Counted from the stretch's first letter, positions 46,077 through 59,174 are shown. The stretch is 64,000 nt of DNA from Penelope pileata (GCA_013396635.1 WBMW01005650.1:3295601-3359600), one strand, 5' to 3'. The notes: generated from the letters alone by a model not told the origin. Translations and numbers: made by a program.

Positions 46077-48412
46077 TCCACATCTGGGATTAATCACCGC
46101 CTTTAAAGGAATTAATACTCTTAACGTTTTTATTTTATTATACCTGTAGGAACATGATGCTATATTAAAATCTGCAGCTTATAAGTAGTATTTTGTTCGA
46201 GCCAGAGTTACTGGGGGGAATAAAACCTCCCTTTGCTTTGCCAAGAATGAATTGTTTTAATATCCCAACATTCAATATTATTTATTATTAAAGTCGAGCG
46301 CTGCTTTGGTGAGTAACTGGCTTTCTCGTGCTCTAACCTCCTTTTCCCCACTGAACTCTACCTCACAGTTTCAACATTTGTTGGAAATAAGCCCTCGTAG
46401 TCCCCCCCACCTCCCCATTCACTCAGTGTACTCTATTCATGTTGGGAGGTTCAAAAAACGTCCTTTAAAAATATGATATTATTTAAATGTCACTCAGTTC
46501 CAACAGCAGTATTTGCTTGCATGGTTTAGACAGCACAGAACCCTATTCATGCACAAGGTATGCCACATTAACCATTTAAGATAGATTTTCAAGTTAATTC
46601 TATAGGGGAGGAATCATATTAGATTTGCCCATTTTGTGTAACTTATAATGGAATTCAGCAACACGAGTCCTGTTCATTATACCAATGGAGACTAGAGAGG
46701 CAAGATGAATAGAAGGGGAGGGAAATCAGCTCTGTTGTTAATTCAGTGAAACACAAACATTTCCCAAAAGTCAGACACCCGAGTGAACATTTTTAAGGCA
46801 AAACCATAAAGATTTGACACTATTGCTGACGTTTGGGAGCATTCTAGAACTCAGTTTAAATAGTTTCTCCAAATCAACAGTTTATCCCAAAATCTGATGC
46901 ACCAAAATCCACAAGGAACAGAAAAACACAATGCTAATACAGAGCCAAAAGGCATAGTGTTGAACACTGCATTGCAACATTTCAAACTAAGAATGTTTTG
47001 GTTGGTAAGTATAAAGTATTTTTGTCTTGAAAGCCACCATTTAGCCAAGTACAGAAATATTTATCACCCCAAACCTGTACAGTCCACTGGATATACACCA
47101 TCTCAGGCTTCTCAGTACATGTTTACTTACTTTTATTACCCTGCAAAACTATTTATGGTATGAAGTATACTAAAAATTAAGCTAAAAAGTACATTCAAAA
47201 CTGCTGGAGACATTGTGCTTTTGGATTTATTTTCCCAACAGCAGGTACAGTACATCCTTTTGCATTCCAACATACATTGTTCTACCGAGCTGGAACTGTT
47301 CAGTGGTCAAGTCACACTCAAGGCAAAGCCATATTGGTCATAGACATTGCTAAGGCTAATTTTTCTCATAATTGAGATGTGGCCAACCTCAGCAGACTTT
47401 TACTCCCATTGACCTGTGCTGGGTACTCTCTTCTTGAATCAAACAGACTGCACACAATACCAATAGGTTTTTCGTTCACTACACCCACCATCTTTACAGA
47501 CTCGTGCTCAGTTGGTCTTCCTCCATGGCAGATTTCCTTATTTCTGTCCAAGAGCACAGTGCAATTATAGTGACAGTAGCCTAAAAATCTATGTACTTAA
47601 TAAATATGTGCAGTCCTATTTTGAGAGCTACCATACTCTGCCTGAATATCATGCACATTACATATCTTAACAAGGAAGAGGAAAGAAGGAAAACCCTTCC
47701 TGTCTCTCCTCCTTTCTCTCCCCCTCACCCCAGAAAACAGTCTTCAGAAAAAAAACAATGCTCAATTCCATGGGATCCCACAGCAAATTTTGTTGGGATT
47801 CACCTCTTTTAGAAGAGATCGTGAATGTGATTCTAAATTTACTTAGTATTTCTTTATTATTCTATCACAGTTTTGTCATAGGGGCATGACAGATGTGTGT
47901 TAATTTGAGCCTTAGCAGTTCCTGTCACCCTGACTTTAATGGAGCTGAACAAGTTCATATGCCACTATCTAACTCATTGAGAAGTAATCAGGCTGATTTA
48001 TGCAACGGGCAAGTCCAGATCTCCTACCCAACCTGCCTCCCAGCCTTAACAAAAACCGAAACCAAGCAGTACAGTTGCCTGTGTAAGCCAAGTCAGTGGA
48101 AGAAAAATATCGAGGCAGCAGGAGACTCAATTTAATGAGTAAAGCAAATGAACACCAGCACAGATCTGGAGCCTCAGTACACAGCCTGTCCTGAATGGTA
48201 ATTTCCTGTCCCTTACCATAAACCAAAACATGAGGGGCAGAGGCTGGGAGGACATGCTATGAACGAGCTGGGTGTAATTCTAAGCACTGATGACCAGGGA
48301 TAAGGGAAAGAGGAAGAACAGAAGCATAAATCAAGCATTGCTTGATCGGGGGTATGTGGGGGGTTCTTTAAATATTTTTCTCCCTGATGAGCAAATGCAC
48401 AGTGAGAAAGTT
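46077..48412. other. Unique non-coding DNA, no gene seen
   Basis: The first 230 bp look regulatory (see the islet at 45996). Beyond that the sequence is AT-rich, with frames below 90 codons that lie antiparallel over the same bases (46851-47163; 47366-47570; 47893-48226). No RNA gene was recognised. Confidence 0.5.
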
Positions 48413-48491
48413 GGCCCTGCTCTGAGCAGGAGGATGGACATGCTGACCTCCACAGGTCCCCTTCAGTCTAAATTTTTCTATGACTCTATTC
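48413..48491 (+). mobile_element. CR1: CR1 LINE 3' end, old truncated copy
   Basis: GGCCCTGCTCTGAGCAGGAG, then ATGGACATGCTGACCTCCAC, AGGTCCCCTTCAGTCTAAAT and TTTTCTATGACTCTATTC match the last about 80 bases of avian CR1 ('ctctgagcaggaggttggactagatgacctccagaggtccc...attctatgattctatga'). The element runs left to right with its 3' terminus at about 48491. It is more diverged than the copy at 9111, so probably older. It lies inside a 116-codon frame (48290-48640), which is therefore not a host gene. Confidence 0.9.
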
Positions 48492-49184
48492 AAAACCCTC
48501 AAGAGATGCTGAATCTGGTGATGCCAAAGATATCCAGGAAATATAAAATTAGAACTGATTACCACGACATTTGTAAACCAGAACCCTCTGATGCCATTAT
48601 ATGGTCATCTAATACTTGGACAGAAGCCTTTGCTGCCTGAAAAATGCTGGATGGAGCAGACTGATTTCAAAACACTATTTATTGCACTGCCAGCTTTTCC
48701 CTATGGAAAATAAAATTGCAGAGAACTTGGGAACTAGCAAACTTGCCAAGCTGGAAGTCAGATCATGAATTTAGAAAACATTTAAAAAAAAAAAACATGC
48801 CAGTAATTAGATGGTAAATTGAAAACTAAAACTGCATCTCAGAACTGAGGGATTAGATTACAACATCAGGCAAGAAACAATGTTTTCAAAAGTACTGAAG
48901 GGATGTAGCAGCCTATATCTTGGTAATAAAAATAAGAACTTGAGTCCTCAAAGCCTAAGCATAGGTCTGCACTAGAAATTTATGTCGGTGTAACAAAATT
49001 GTCTTTGGACATAATTCTTTTGACATATCCCTGCCATCAAAAATCCCAGCATACACAAATCTCCTGGGGAAAAGTGTTTGTACAAGTCAAGGAACCCCTA
49101 AAAGCCCTTTTTTAATCATTAGAAGCTACATCTAAACCATTTATTGGTATGGCAGCCATATCAGTAAATTACAGCAGCAGACTC
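48492..49184. other. Unique non-coding DNA with A12 tract
   Basis: Contains A12 at 48784-48795. No gene, RNA or repeat beyond that was recognised. Confidence 0.5.
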
Positions 49185-49213
49185 TTTTTTTTTTTAAAAA
49201 AAAAAAAAAAAAA
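49185..49213. repeat. T11A18 palindromic homopolymer junction
   Basis: Eleven T residues meet eighteen A residues without interruption. The first 22 bases form a perfect T11A11 palindrome. It could result from two tail-to-tail retroposon ends or from slippage, and it is also a place where assemblies and reads often fail. Confidence 0.9.
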
Positions 49214-50799
49214 GAAGGAAAACAAAAAGTCTAGTATGTAGGCTATTCCCTACTTCACAATAGGGCATTTCAGTGCTAAATAATTTCAGCAACTTAAGCA
49301 ATCTGCAATCATCTTTCTCTTTGGTAATATTTCCTAATAAAATACTTAGAAAACCAAGGAAGATCCAGGAATACCCATAGGATTTGTTTCCCTCTGGAGA
49401 AAGGTGATTCACATCTACTTTCATTCATGAAAATCCTGCAACTAAATTTTGATGTAAAACATCAGATTTGTTTAGAAAAAAAAATAATAATCCCATTCCT
49501 CAGAATAAAGCTCATAAAAATTCCAAGCAGCCCAGGCTGCAGAACCTCAGGTAGTCAAAGGCCCCTCAGGACCAGGACATACATCACTTAAGAGAAGGCA
49601 AAGCAGTTAAAAGCCAGACATCTCTGTTCCTCAGCGTTACCAGTGTTTAGTCCAATCTTCTAGGCTTTAATTACACATATTTTAGTACTTTCAAAAAATA
49701 ATGTTGATCCAGCCTCCGTTGTCTATTTGGCAGAAGATGTAGTCACTCTGGATGGGAAATCATATGTACTCATGACCTAGATATGATCAGATTTACTCAG
49801 CATTAACCAAGGCATTGCTCAAAGCTAGGTTTATGGAAGCAGAGAAGTGCAAATGAAGGCTGAAAAAGAATGGCAGCGTGAAGAATTTACTTTGGTTTAA
49901 AAGCAGAGTGGTAGAGCCCCTTTGTGCTATTCATTTGTCAACACATTTCCATCCAGTAAGTCCTCGTTACACATTACTAATGTCATCTCCCAAGAGCTTT
50001 CTATGCTGCATGAAACAGGAGGAGGTAAGCCAGTATGGAGAGAAGCAAGCTTTGCAGGAGGAGGTGCTCTCTCCTGACTCAGGTATTTTCCTCTGTATCC
50101 TAAATGGATTGTGCTGATTCATCATCATTTTCTCACTGTGCAATACCTGTTATGTACCTAAACTGAGATATCGGCCATGTTTTAGAATCTACTTACTTTG
50201 TCTGACCTTGTAATTATTGAAAGTATGGACGCTAATTACGTTAAAGAAAAATTCTGTGCAACACTTATGTTCCTTGATGCTCCAGAGCCATCCCATAACT
50301 CCATGATATTTTCCACTCCACAAAAATAATTTTACAAACACTCACACGCTTTGTGATTGTCACAATTTCTGCCAGAGAGAGCCCACAGCTGGTCCTGTGC
50401 CAAATAGGGCTTAAACATACTCAAGGGCTTCAAAGAGAAATGCACACAATGCTATTGATGTCAGCCTCTCACTCCAATAAATGCTTAAATTCACAGCATT
50501 AAAAATAACCAATCAAGGGTTTTTCTTTGCCATCTCCCCTTCTCACAGTGACCCTGAGATCTGTGTTAAAAAGAACTCCACAACTATTGCTTCTGCATGG
50601 TATTTCAGCGCACTCAGTGTCACAACATGATTTTCATTAGAGGGAGAAATGTTTGGAAAATTGTTATATGAAGTCCATAAATCTGAAGATAAATAATGAA
50701 ACTTCCCATGAAATGCCCCAGCGTTCATTTTATTTAATATTCTCCATTGGTGAAAATAAATTAAAAATGAACAAGACTTGTTTATGCCTGCCTTACACT
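49214..50799. other. Unique non-coding DNA, no gene seen
   Basis: AT-rich. Frames at 49194-49424 (-) and 49878-50117 (+) have no recognised features, and the first runs into the T/A tract. No mobile element was recognised. Confidence 0.5.
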
Positions 50800-51010
50800 G
50801 TTCTCTGCGTTAGAATAGCAACTGCATATTAATTTATCAGGATCCCATAAATTATAATTAGCCAGGAGGATTAACAACATAAATCCTTGAATTTAAAACC
50901 AACCTGCCCTGCTCTCTCTTTCCTTAGCCCTAAAGTGAAAAGGAGCCATAAAAACCATCAGCGCCGTTTGATCCATTAAACTCCTGAGACGCTCTTATTT
51001 CAGCTGAGCT
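50800..51010. promoter_or_regulatory. Candidate conserved non-coding element, TAAT/Cdx-like site cluster
   Basis: GCATATTAATTTATCAGG, CATAAATTATAATTAGCC, GGAGGATTAACAACATAAAT, GAGCCATAAAAACC (Cdx/Hox-like) and CCGTTTGATCC (TCF-like) fall within 180 bp, with no open frame. The pattern resembles developmental enhancers in vertebrate gene deserts. Motifs are observed; function and conservation are inferred. Confidence 0.3.
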
Positions 51011-51590
51011 ACCAGAAGTAGATTCTTTGCAAAATCTTTTTTGAAGTTTAAAGTTGTAGCAGCTTTCCTGGAAGGCAGGGAGACCATGAGCAGGAAAGGC
51101 CCGGCCTGAACATGGCAGATGACTCTCGCTCTTTCCACTGCATCATTGGCTGACATCAGGGAGGCTTCTCAGTATGCAGGAAATGGGCGAGTGATCTTAC
51201 TTGTGAACTAGGTGAGCCACGGAGATCTCATTTCCTAAACACACCTTCCTGAAGACAAAAGGAAAATCTAACTAAAGTGGCTGCGCACTCAGTGTGTGTG
51301 CAGACCTGATAGGGGCAAAATGGTCCGTGGGTGCACGGGAATTAGGGTGCTCCATTTTGCTGCAACTTCAGTACCTTAAGTTTCAGTTAAGGACAAAACA
51401 ACGTCTCTACATCCATGTCATCTGCAGAATTGCTCATATGCTAGCTATCCCAAGTAATTCACAGCCCTTTGGCAGAAATATGTAACCCATTCGTAAATGT
51501 AATGAGGAAATTCAATCACAAATATGAACTTTAAAACCCACTTCCTTCCCCTCACTCCTGAAAGACTGAAGTGACTGTTGCATGATACTG
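51011..51590. other. Unique non-coding DNA, no gene seen
   Basis: Mixed composition. Frames are below 90 codons and antiparallel. Nothing was recognised. Confidence 0.5.
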
Positions 51591-52580
51591 GAGAGCAACG
51601 AAGCTGAAACTGCATTTCACTGAGTTTGTGCACGGTGAGAGGAGGTGGCACAGTGCTTGTCCACTGAACTGGGGCCTCTGGGAGAACCAGCCCACACCCC
51701 TGCACAACGAGGATGGGTCTGTCAAAATCACCATGTTAAACAGCAACATCCATTTAGTTTAAAATAGTAGGGATACAAAGAAGAGGAGATGTTTTTGTTA
51801 GGTTTTGTGTCAGTAGCTTTGCTAGGGCCAGGCTGCAGCATGAGCAATCCAAAGGAAACCATTAGCACATGTAATAATTTGTACTGAGGAGTCTCCCTTG
51901 TTTTTGTATGGCTTGAAGGAGTTCAAGCACTTCTGTGGACGCCAGCTCCTTATGGTCATCACAGCAATGCTGCACACTGAGAGATGGGGCCCAGCAGGAG
52001 CTGTGCACCAGATCCTGGCCTTACAAAACCATGCTGAGCTGCAGAGGGAGAAAGCCAAGAAAAGAGATGGACAAAAAACAGCCCCTGAAAAATGGGTGAG
52101 GAGGAAGAGAGACATAAGTGCCCGTGAGGACAGCCCATGTCCCTGGTGGGTGGGCCAGGTCCAAAGCCGGGGCAGGCACTGACAGTGGGTCTCCAGCCTG
52201 GCTCACGCTCAGCTCTCGAGCTGGGCAAACCCACAGCCTGGGCCCACAGAGCGAGCCTCTCACAGCACTGTTACTGAGACTTTTTTTTCTCCTCCTCATG
52301 ATTAATGTTTCAGGGTCTGAAAAAATACAGGAGCAGCACTTTCTGAGCTTGATGTGAGTTCTCCAGGGAAAGGCTGCATCAGGCTCGCATCCAGGACGCG
52401 CAGGCAGGGTGGCTCAGGCACACGCACGGACTGAGCACAACACGGAGCATTTCTGATATTTATCACAGCTCCTCTCAAATGCTTATCACCATACTTGGGA
52501 GCTGGCTTAGAGAACAAACCAGGGAACTCCCAGGTGGATCACGGGCCCACAGGTGCCAGGGGGAGATTTTCATCCAATAA
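51591..52580. other. GC-rich block open in several frames on both strands
   Basis: At least eight frames of 65-97 codons overlap here: 51822-52299 on the minus strand, and 51898-52182 and 52118-52357 on the plus strand. The plus frame at 51898 is rich in K, R, E and Q near its middle, but it shows no domain I know. CpG is modest. Chance openness in GC-rich DNA is the simplest reading. Confidence 0.4.
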
Positions 52581-55500
52581 AAACAGGACATCACCTGCTT
52601 TAGAGATAGAGGACACCAACCTCAGCAAAATGCAAGAATCCTACAAGAGGATTCTTTTATATGAAAACAGTAAGAATAGTGTGCATACCCTATGAGATAC
52701 ATGAATGAAGGAAAACCAACAAACCCTTTCAATATATATGTATACGTATATTCACATACACATTAAAATTTTCTAAGCACATGCACAGACGCACAAAAAC
52801 CTGCCCTATTCGGTTTGCCTCCAATCGCAAAGGTACAGTAAAGCAGCTTTCATTTTCTGTACTCCTCAGTGAGAAATGAGACCTACCAATCCAGACAGCT
52901 TATGCTTAGTTGTCCTTACTAAGCACCAAAGTAAATGATTTGACTAAAATTATGCAGCCAAGGTGTTATTCACTTCTCTTAATCAAAAGAAATCACGGCT
53001 AGAATATAAAGTATTTGCCCCCTTGCATTTAAGGGGAAAAAAAAAAGGAATCAGCTTGTATTCAAGTGAGGAGAAAAAGTAAGTTGTTCGGCATAAATGC
53101 CAACAGCTTTGCAAACAGAGGCTGGAAATAAGCATCTTAAAAATTCTCACTGCAGCATATTGTAGAGGAAGATCCCGTACACATTCCATGAGGGAATAGG
53201 AAAGCGCACTCTCCATACGAGGCTGCAGAAGAAGGAAAGCTCTGTAAGCCCATCCCAACTCCCTTAATTATTTTAATTGCTGCAGTGTGATGCCAAGGTG
53301 CTGAATTACCCCCTCAGGCTCTGGCTGCTTAGCCAGGAGGTACTGAATTAAACTGTCAGAACATGCAGAAAAATTGCAATGGTGCCTGTCAACGGTATTT
53401 GTTAAGAGACACGGGTGAGGCTAGTGACTTGTATAGAAAAAGAGCTGCCAATGCAAAGTCGTCAAAGCACAGCACTGGAACTAATGGGGTATTCAGAGGT
53501 CTTGTTCTACTTCATTGGTTAAAGCCAACAAAACTCCTGTAATATTTGGGGCGGTTTGCTATTTATGGCTATGGTAATAAAGGCCGGTTAAAGCTGCAAA
53601 GCCAGCCGCACTTAGTGGTCCCCACTGCTTTATTTCTAAAGGGATGAGGGGGTACTACATGTTGAGCTCCAGTTGTAATACAGAGAAGATTTCATAGAAA
53701 GAATTTTTTAAATATAAAAAAATCAAATACAGAGTGTGTTACAGTTTTACTATACGCTGCTCTGCTTAAAAACAACCTGGGTTTGGGTGCCTTACCCAGG
53801 CAGTTCTGCTTTCAGCTATGCCTTTTAGCAGACAGTGTGGCTCGGGGTCAGCACCCTCTTCTTCACACATGGCACAATCCAGAGACACTACCAGAGCTCA
53901 AGGTACACTTGATACCAAAACCTACTTTGTAGCTTCTAAACCCACGCAGCTGCAGATAGTGATCAAAGCGATTTAAGAAGTCCTACTTGCTGTGGGTCTG
54001 CACTGTTCTCTTTTAGCTATTTTTAGAAGTAAAATCCTGTGCTTGTGAAATTGAAAGGCTGCTAACAATGGTTAGAGTCGGCGTGTGGGCAGGGGCTATG
54101 CATATAGCTGACAGCTCCACAAGGTGCCGTGGCTCCAGCTCCTTGCCCCCCCTGAAGCCGAGTTTCCTCCAGGCAGACAAAGCCAGCTGGTTTGGGGATG
54201 GGTGCTAACTTCCAGAGAGGGGCTCAGAGAGCTGCAAGTTAAAAGATATAAAGGATTTATGCTTGGGAGGCTGGATAAAGGTCTGACATGCTGATACGTG
54301 AGCTTTTTAATGAGTTTGTAAATAAACCAAATTTCTTATCCTTTCAGTTGTGAGGAGCTGAGAATAACCCATACAGAGGATGCAGGGTATGAATGGTGCA
54401 CAAAAAGAATTTTGACACGCATGCAGTCACTGAAGGCACCTTTATGGCATGGCAGAGAGGTGGAGATGGAGAAAATAGCATGTTCTCATGTCCAGCAGAT
54501 GCCTGCCCCTGCCACCCGACTATCAAAGCAGCTCCCTGGCCATTGGGAGCAGCATCCTGGCTCCTCACTCAGTCTGCAGAGCTGTGGGACGTGCCATCAT
54601 CCCATCCTTCTCAGTGTCTCTGCTGTGGTATCTCCTGGCTCAGTGCAGTTACTGGAATCCTTCTTAACAGGCCTACATTGCAATAATCCTATATTCACTT
54701 AATGTGATTTTCACTAAGAATATAAGTTCAAGAGAGGTTAATGATCCATTAGTGTATGTTTTTAACTAGCTCATTTACATATTGAATAGCCTGTATTTAT
54801 TTTATTAAAACCAGCTTGCTATATTCAGCTGACTGAATTATGCGAGATATCACATGGATTATACAAGAATTGTTCAGTAATTAATTTTTCCCAGACATGA
54901 TATGTAGTTATTAAGTATATTTCTAAACAATTAAAACTGTGAAATGGTCTCTTAACGAGACTGAAACCTTTGCTGTTACAATATGTAAGGCCTTTACAAT
55001 TACAGTGCTCTCTGAGCTTAAGGGTTCGTTTCTGTAGTTCCTTTGGAATAAAATACATGCTACTTGTGACACATAGTGCAGTACATCAGACCACAGGAAT
55101 TAAGGTTCAGGACAGGCTACAAATGCTGTTTCTAAGCTGTGTTTGTAACCAAGTAGTGGTGGCCATGCAAAGATGTACAACGATGAAGTCATATTCCGTT
55201 CTCACCATCTGGGAATTAAAGAAGAATCTTCATTAACTTTAATTAAAGACATCGCTTCCTTTCAGATGAGGGTGACAAACCAAGTGTATACTAAACAGCT
55301 CAACCCACGTATTTGCCCTATGTGTTGTTACTCATGGCTCCCTTCCAATGGTCCACAAATGCAACATTCTGCCACAAATAAGGGAAGGCAGAGCAATGGC
55401 TCTGATGACCATACTTCTGTCTGACCATCTCAGCAGGTTCACCAGGGCTAGTTGTTGAGTCTCCTTACTATTCTCCTAGCATCCAGTTTGCTACAGGTCC

Positions 55501-56433
55501 GTGGCCTGTCACTAACCTGTGGATACCCGGAGTGAGATGGGAGCTAAGCCTTCAGGGTCCAAACCACACAAACGTCTCTGGGAGTCCCATCACTGTCCCT
55601 ATATCAGAGCACAAGTCTGAGTGGGACTGGTACCCTTCCACTGAGGACAAATGAGCCAGTTGAATTAACAGTTAATTTTCTCAGATCTTTTCAGATGTAA
55701 ACCATATGTTGATGGCCTTGTACTCATAAAATACCTTCAAATATTTTTAAACGCTTCTGAACAACAAGTTTCCAGAATTAGCACTGCTCCTTTCTTCTAG
55801 GGATAGTGGTGGCACATTGTGAAATGTCTCTTTCATGCTCCTCACCAACATCAAAATCTTTTTAAGCTGCATTTTTGAACATCACGTTCACAAGAACATG
55901 AGGAGATCTCTGCTTCTCAGTGGGAGAGCGTTATGTTTTTCCTAATGCAAACAAAGGATATTAAGAACCCTGTAGTGCACATTATACCACTGCAGTCCAC
56001 CAGAAACAAAAGTATGGATTCTGTTTTTCACCACATAATGACTCTATCTTGTACAGAACTAGATGAACTAATTTATTACTTAGGAATCGTATTAATTGTT
56101 GGCCCCTCTGCCTTGGGTTGCAGTGACACATGCTGAGAAAGACCAGCTTTAGGGCTAGATACAAATAAGATCTGTCGTAAAGGAGCGCTGTCGTTACTCG
56201 ATCAAATCTCCCATTAGCTCAGCATTGGTGACAAAGACTATAACTGAAGATAAGCGTCAAGAATTAAGATATTGTTCTGCAAGAGGAGAAGAAAAATAGT
56301 ATTAACATTTCTCGGAATTCAATTAGTCAAAATCTTTGTTTCCAGTGCCAAATGAGATGCAATTTCTGTTGAGATTTGTATTTCAGGGTAAAGAGAGCCT
56401 TGTCTCTGATAGGGTTAAAATCAAAATAGCTGA
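52581..56433. other. Unique non-coding DNA with AT microsatellite-like run
   Basis: A degenerate AT/GT run lies at 52730-52765 (AATATATATGTATACGTATA). A stretch at 53500-53640 (TAATATTTGGGGCGGTTTGC, GGTAATAAAGGCCGGTTAAA) holds intact CpGs and looks conserved-like. Frames at 54344-54702 are antiparallel in a GC-rich patch. No gene was recognised. Confidence 0.45.
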
Positions 56434-56772
56434 AGTGGATTAGCTACCTTACTGGTAACAAGGCAAACACATTTTCTCACACTGAAGACATGGAAATGTG
56501 GAGTGAAGGACACTTCCTGGACCACCAAGTCTCATATCCGTGTTATTGCTGACACCACAACATGCAATTCTTTTCACAAACGTATCGGGTTTATCACGAT
56601 CCGGAGTAATTTCTACAATGATGTTTTCGACATGATAATATCAGTGATGCGGACAGAAAAAAACTGCAAAATTTCCTTGATGCAAATACCGTTTCCTATG
56701 AAATTTGCAGTCATCGTACCACAGGATTTCTGGGAAGAAACTTGTCTGTGTTTTTTCGGAAACAATATTTGA
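56434..56772 (+). other. Residual ORF of about 113 codons with unusually high CpG
   Basis: The frame is open from just after a stop at 56431-56433 to a stop at about 56770. It lacks an early ATG; the first likely start is a GTG at 56503. In this AT-rich stretch some ten CpGs remain (AAACGTATCGGGTTTATCAC, GATCCGGAG, TTTTCGACATG and others), unlike its CpG-poor surroundings. Retained CpG plus an open frame could mean an exon, a retrocopy or a conserved element. I recognise no domain and no firm splice acceptor; AAAG/GTATAT beyond the stop resembles a donor. Coding status is doubtful. Confidence 0.2.
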
Positions 56773-59160
56773 AGCTTTACAAAGCCCTAAAGGTATATAT
56801 TTTTGTCAATGTCATTTCATAACATGCAAAACATTGGGAAGAACTAAACAAAATCCCCCAAAGCTCTTCCTACTAACACGGCTTCATTTTATTTTATTTA
56901 TTCCCCAACTATCACATTTAATGTAAACTATATTGTTCTATGCGGTCTTGTCGAGAGCCCGGAGCTGCACTGGAGCACTCATGTAACACACTGCTGCCCA
57001 AACAAACACTGATGCTGAACCATCTTTTGCCTAGATATGAAATGAGCACCTTCTTGAAGGTAGTGTAAGCTATTAGTGTGAGTGTGCAAACTCATTCAGA
57101 AGTAAAACGTGAGTGGGAGGGGAATTATATCCTCGGTTTGCCTGGATAAAGCAGCATTAAGTTTCTCACCAAGATTTGTACAGATATTTAGATGCAGATA
57201 AGGTGCTTAGCGGTGCATTCAAAAAAACCTAGGACTTTTCTGTTCTGATGATTCATTCTAATATGTATTTCATTTACAAGTCAGCAGTACAATGTTGTGG
57301 TAGAAGTGATGTAGAAAAAATAAAAGAAAAGAAAAAGAACAATAACAGAGGATAGAAATCCAGGCACAGTGAAAGCAATTGTAGTGTTCCCAGGGGCTCT
57401 AACACAGTCAGACTTTTGCCCACAGGGTTGCATCCATACAAATTCCTCTCTCTCAGGCTTCTACAGATTTCTTTTCCTAAAAAAAGAGAGCAATGGAAGA
57501 ATTATTATATTTAATGACACAGCGCAGGATGGCTGTGTTCAGAAGACAGCCCCAGACTGATTTTCCTTCACTCAGTTGCATTCAGTTTTGCAGCACTGAA
57601 CAATACCCTGGTGAAAACAAATGTAGAATTGTCTCAAGGAGAAGCTCGTTCTCTCCTGAAGTTTGAATCAAATCTACTTTCTTCACATGTTTTAGGCTGC
57701 TTTAGACCACAGCATGTCTCAGCACTAAAGCTACTTTTTGCAGATTGCAGCTGTAGGGGGAAATATGTCTATATATGAAGAAAAGTGATGGACTGAATTA
57801 AACTCCAAACACAGCCTCCAGCTAATTTTTTAATAATCAGAGTGCAAAACAGAGCCTTGAGGGTAGGTAGAGCTCTTCAGTAAACCAATCAGAAATGGAT
57901 TTTATTTAAACAACAGTAAAGCCTGTCCCAGAGAGCTCAGACACTTGTATACAAAGCAGCCGAATTGCACCGGGAGCCTGTACAGTAGCTCAGCATCTCA
58001 ATTTCAATCACAGCTCATTCCCTGCTGGTAGTTTTTGTCTGCAAACACGCTGAATGTGAGCTGACAAGGGCCCCCAGAGCAAATAATACTGGCATTGGAG
58101 GAAGAAACTCACCCGGACATGATGCTGACAGTTGTGCAGCCAATTCAGAAAAAAATAAAATGTCAACACAAGGAGCAAACATGTCCTCTGTAGTAGCCAT
58201 ACACAAGTCATAAGCAGGTAAAACTTGATTTAACGAGTTCCATCTTCTGAACTACAACTCATCTTGGACAAAATGAGTATGTTACACAGCATGAAGCAAG
58301 GTCTTACATCTTCCTGCAAGGCCAGAGAAGGAGATGGGCTATTTGGCGAGGTTTTCTCAAATTTCTTCTGCATTCCTGCACCAAGGCATTGGGTTGATAA
58401 CGATGTGTCTGGTCTGCAAGCTCTGCCACGTTCTGTAGACCTGCAGTGGAGCTATAGAGGATGTATCCCACTGTGTCACTTACAGAAAGCTTTGTAAATC
58501 TGAAATTTTTCTAAGCTCGCTCTCTGGCCAGAGAGCACTGAAGGATCTGCACTTCTGGCCACGGTTTCTCCCAGGGATGAGGGTCTCGTGTGGCAGAGAA
58601 TGAGCTGTCCTTATTCTCCACACCGATCTCCTTACTTTTCCTCACATATGTGCACCTTGAAGTGAGCAAAAGCCTTGGGAAAGGTCAAGATGACAATGCT
58701 ACACAGTATCAGGTAGATCTGTTCCTCCTTTCCAGAAAAAAAAACTATGGTGATCTATGAAGCTATGACACATTGGAAATATCAAAGTGCAGGTAGGAGA
58801 GACATTTCAGATAAAAATCCTAACAACTGTGCTGTGCTAATGATACTCATGAGTTAAATGCCTGCATTTCTGCATATGGTTTTCGAATGGGTATCCATTA
58901 GTTTGTAAAAGACTGAGACAAAGCCTGCTAAATAAATGGAAGCCACTACAATTGCCAACACTAACTGTTGTAAAAGATCCACCTAAATTGCTCAATGTAG
59001 AAGTGATAAGAGATTATTTCTGTAGAATCTCTAGCTTTCCAACATCATTACCAGCTTTAAATGGATTTTTAATATGATCATATTCACTGGTAATGACATC
59101 TCTCCCTTACAGGAGGTATGTGACACACAACTGGAATATAACAGCTAGGTATTTATTGAG
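56773..59160. other. Unique non-coding DNA, no gene seen
   Basis: AT-rich with an A-rich run at 57315-57339. Frames stay below 80 codons (for example 58264-58497 +) and have no features. Confidence 0.5.
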
Positions 59161-59174
59161 AAAAAAAAAAAAAA
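59161..59174. repeat. Poly(A) tract (A14)
   Basis: Fourteen A residues after ATTTATTGAG. No retroposon body was recognised to the left. Confidence 0.8.

Noticed and set aside
46185..46215. tRNA-like B box (TGTTCGAGCC)
   Set aside because: No A box at the right distance and no cloverleaf could be drawn.
48290..48640. 116-codon plus-strand ORF as a protein-coding gene
   Set aside because: Its middle (48413-48491) is a CR1 3' tail, so the frame is partly transposon non-coding sequence.
51822..52517. Overlapping ORFs as an exon cluster
   Set aside because: Up to four frames are open at the same time on both strands, without family features.
52915..52975. MIR/L2 tail
   Set aside because: AAATGATTTGACTAAAATTA and ATGCAGCCAAG are weakly reminiscent, but too few matches in order.
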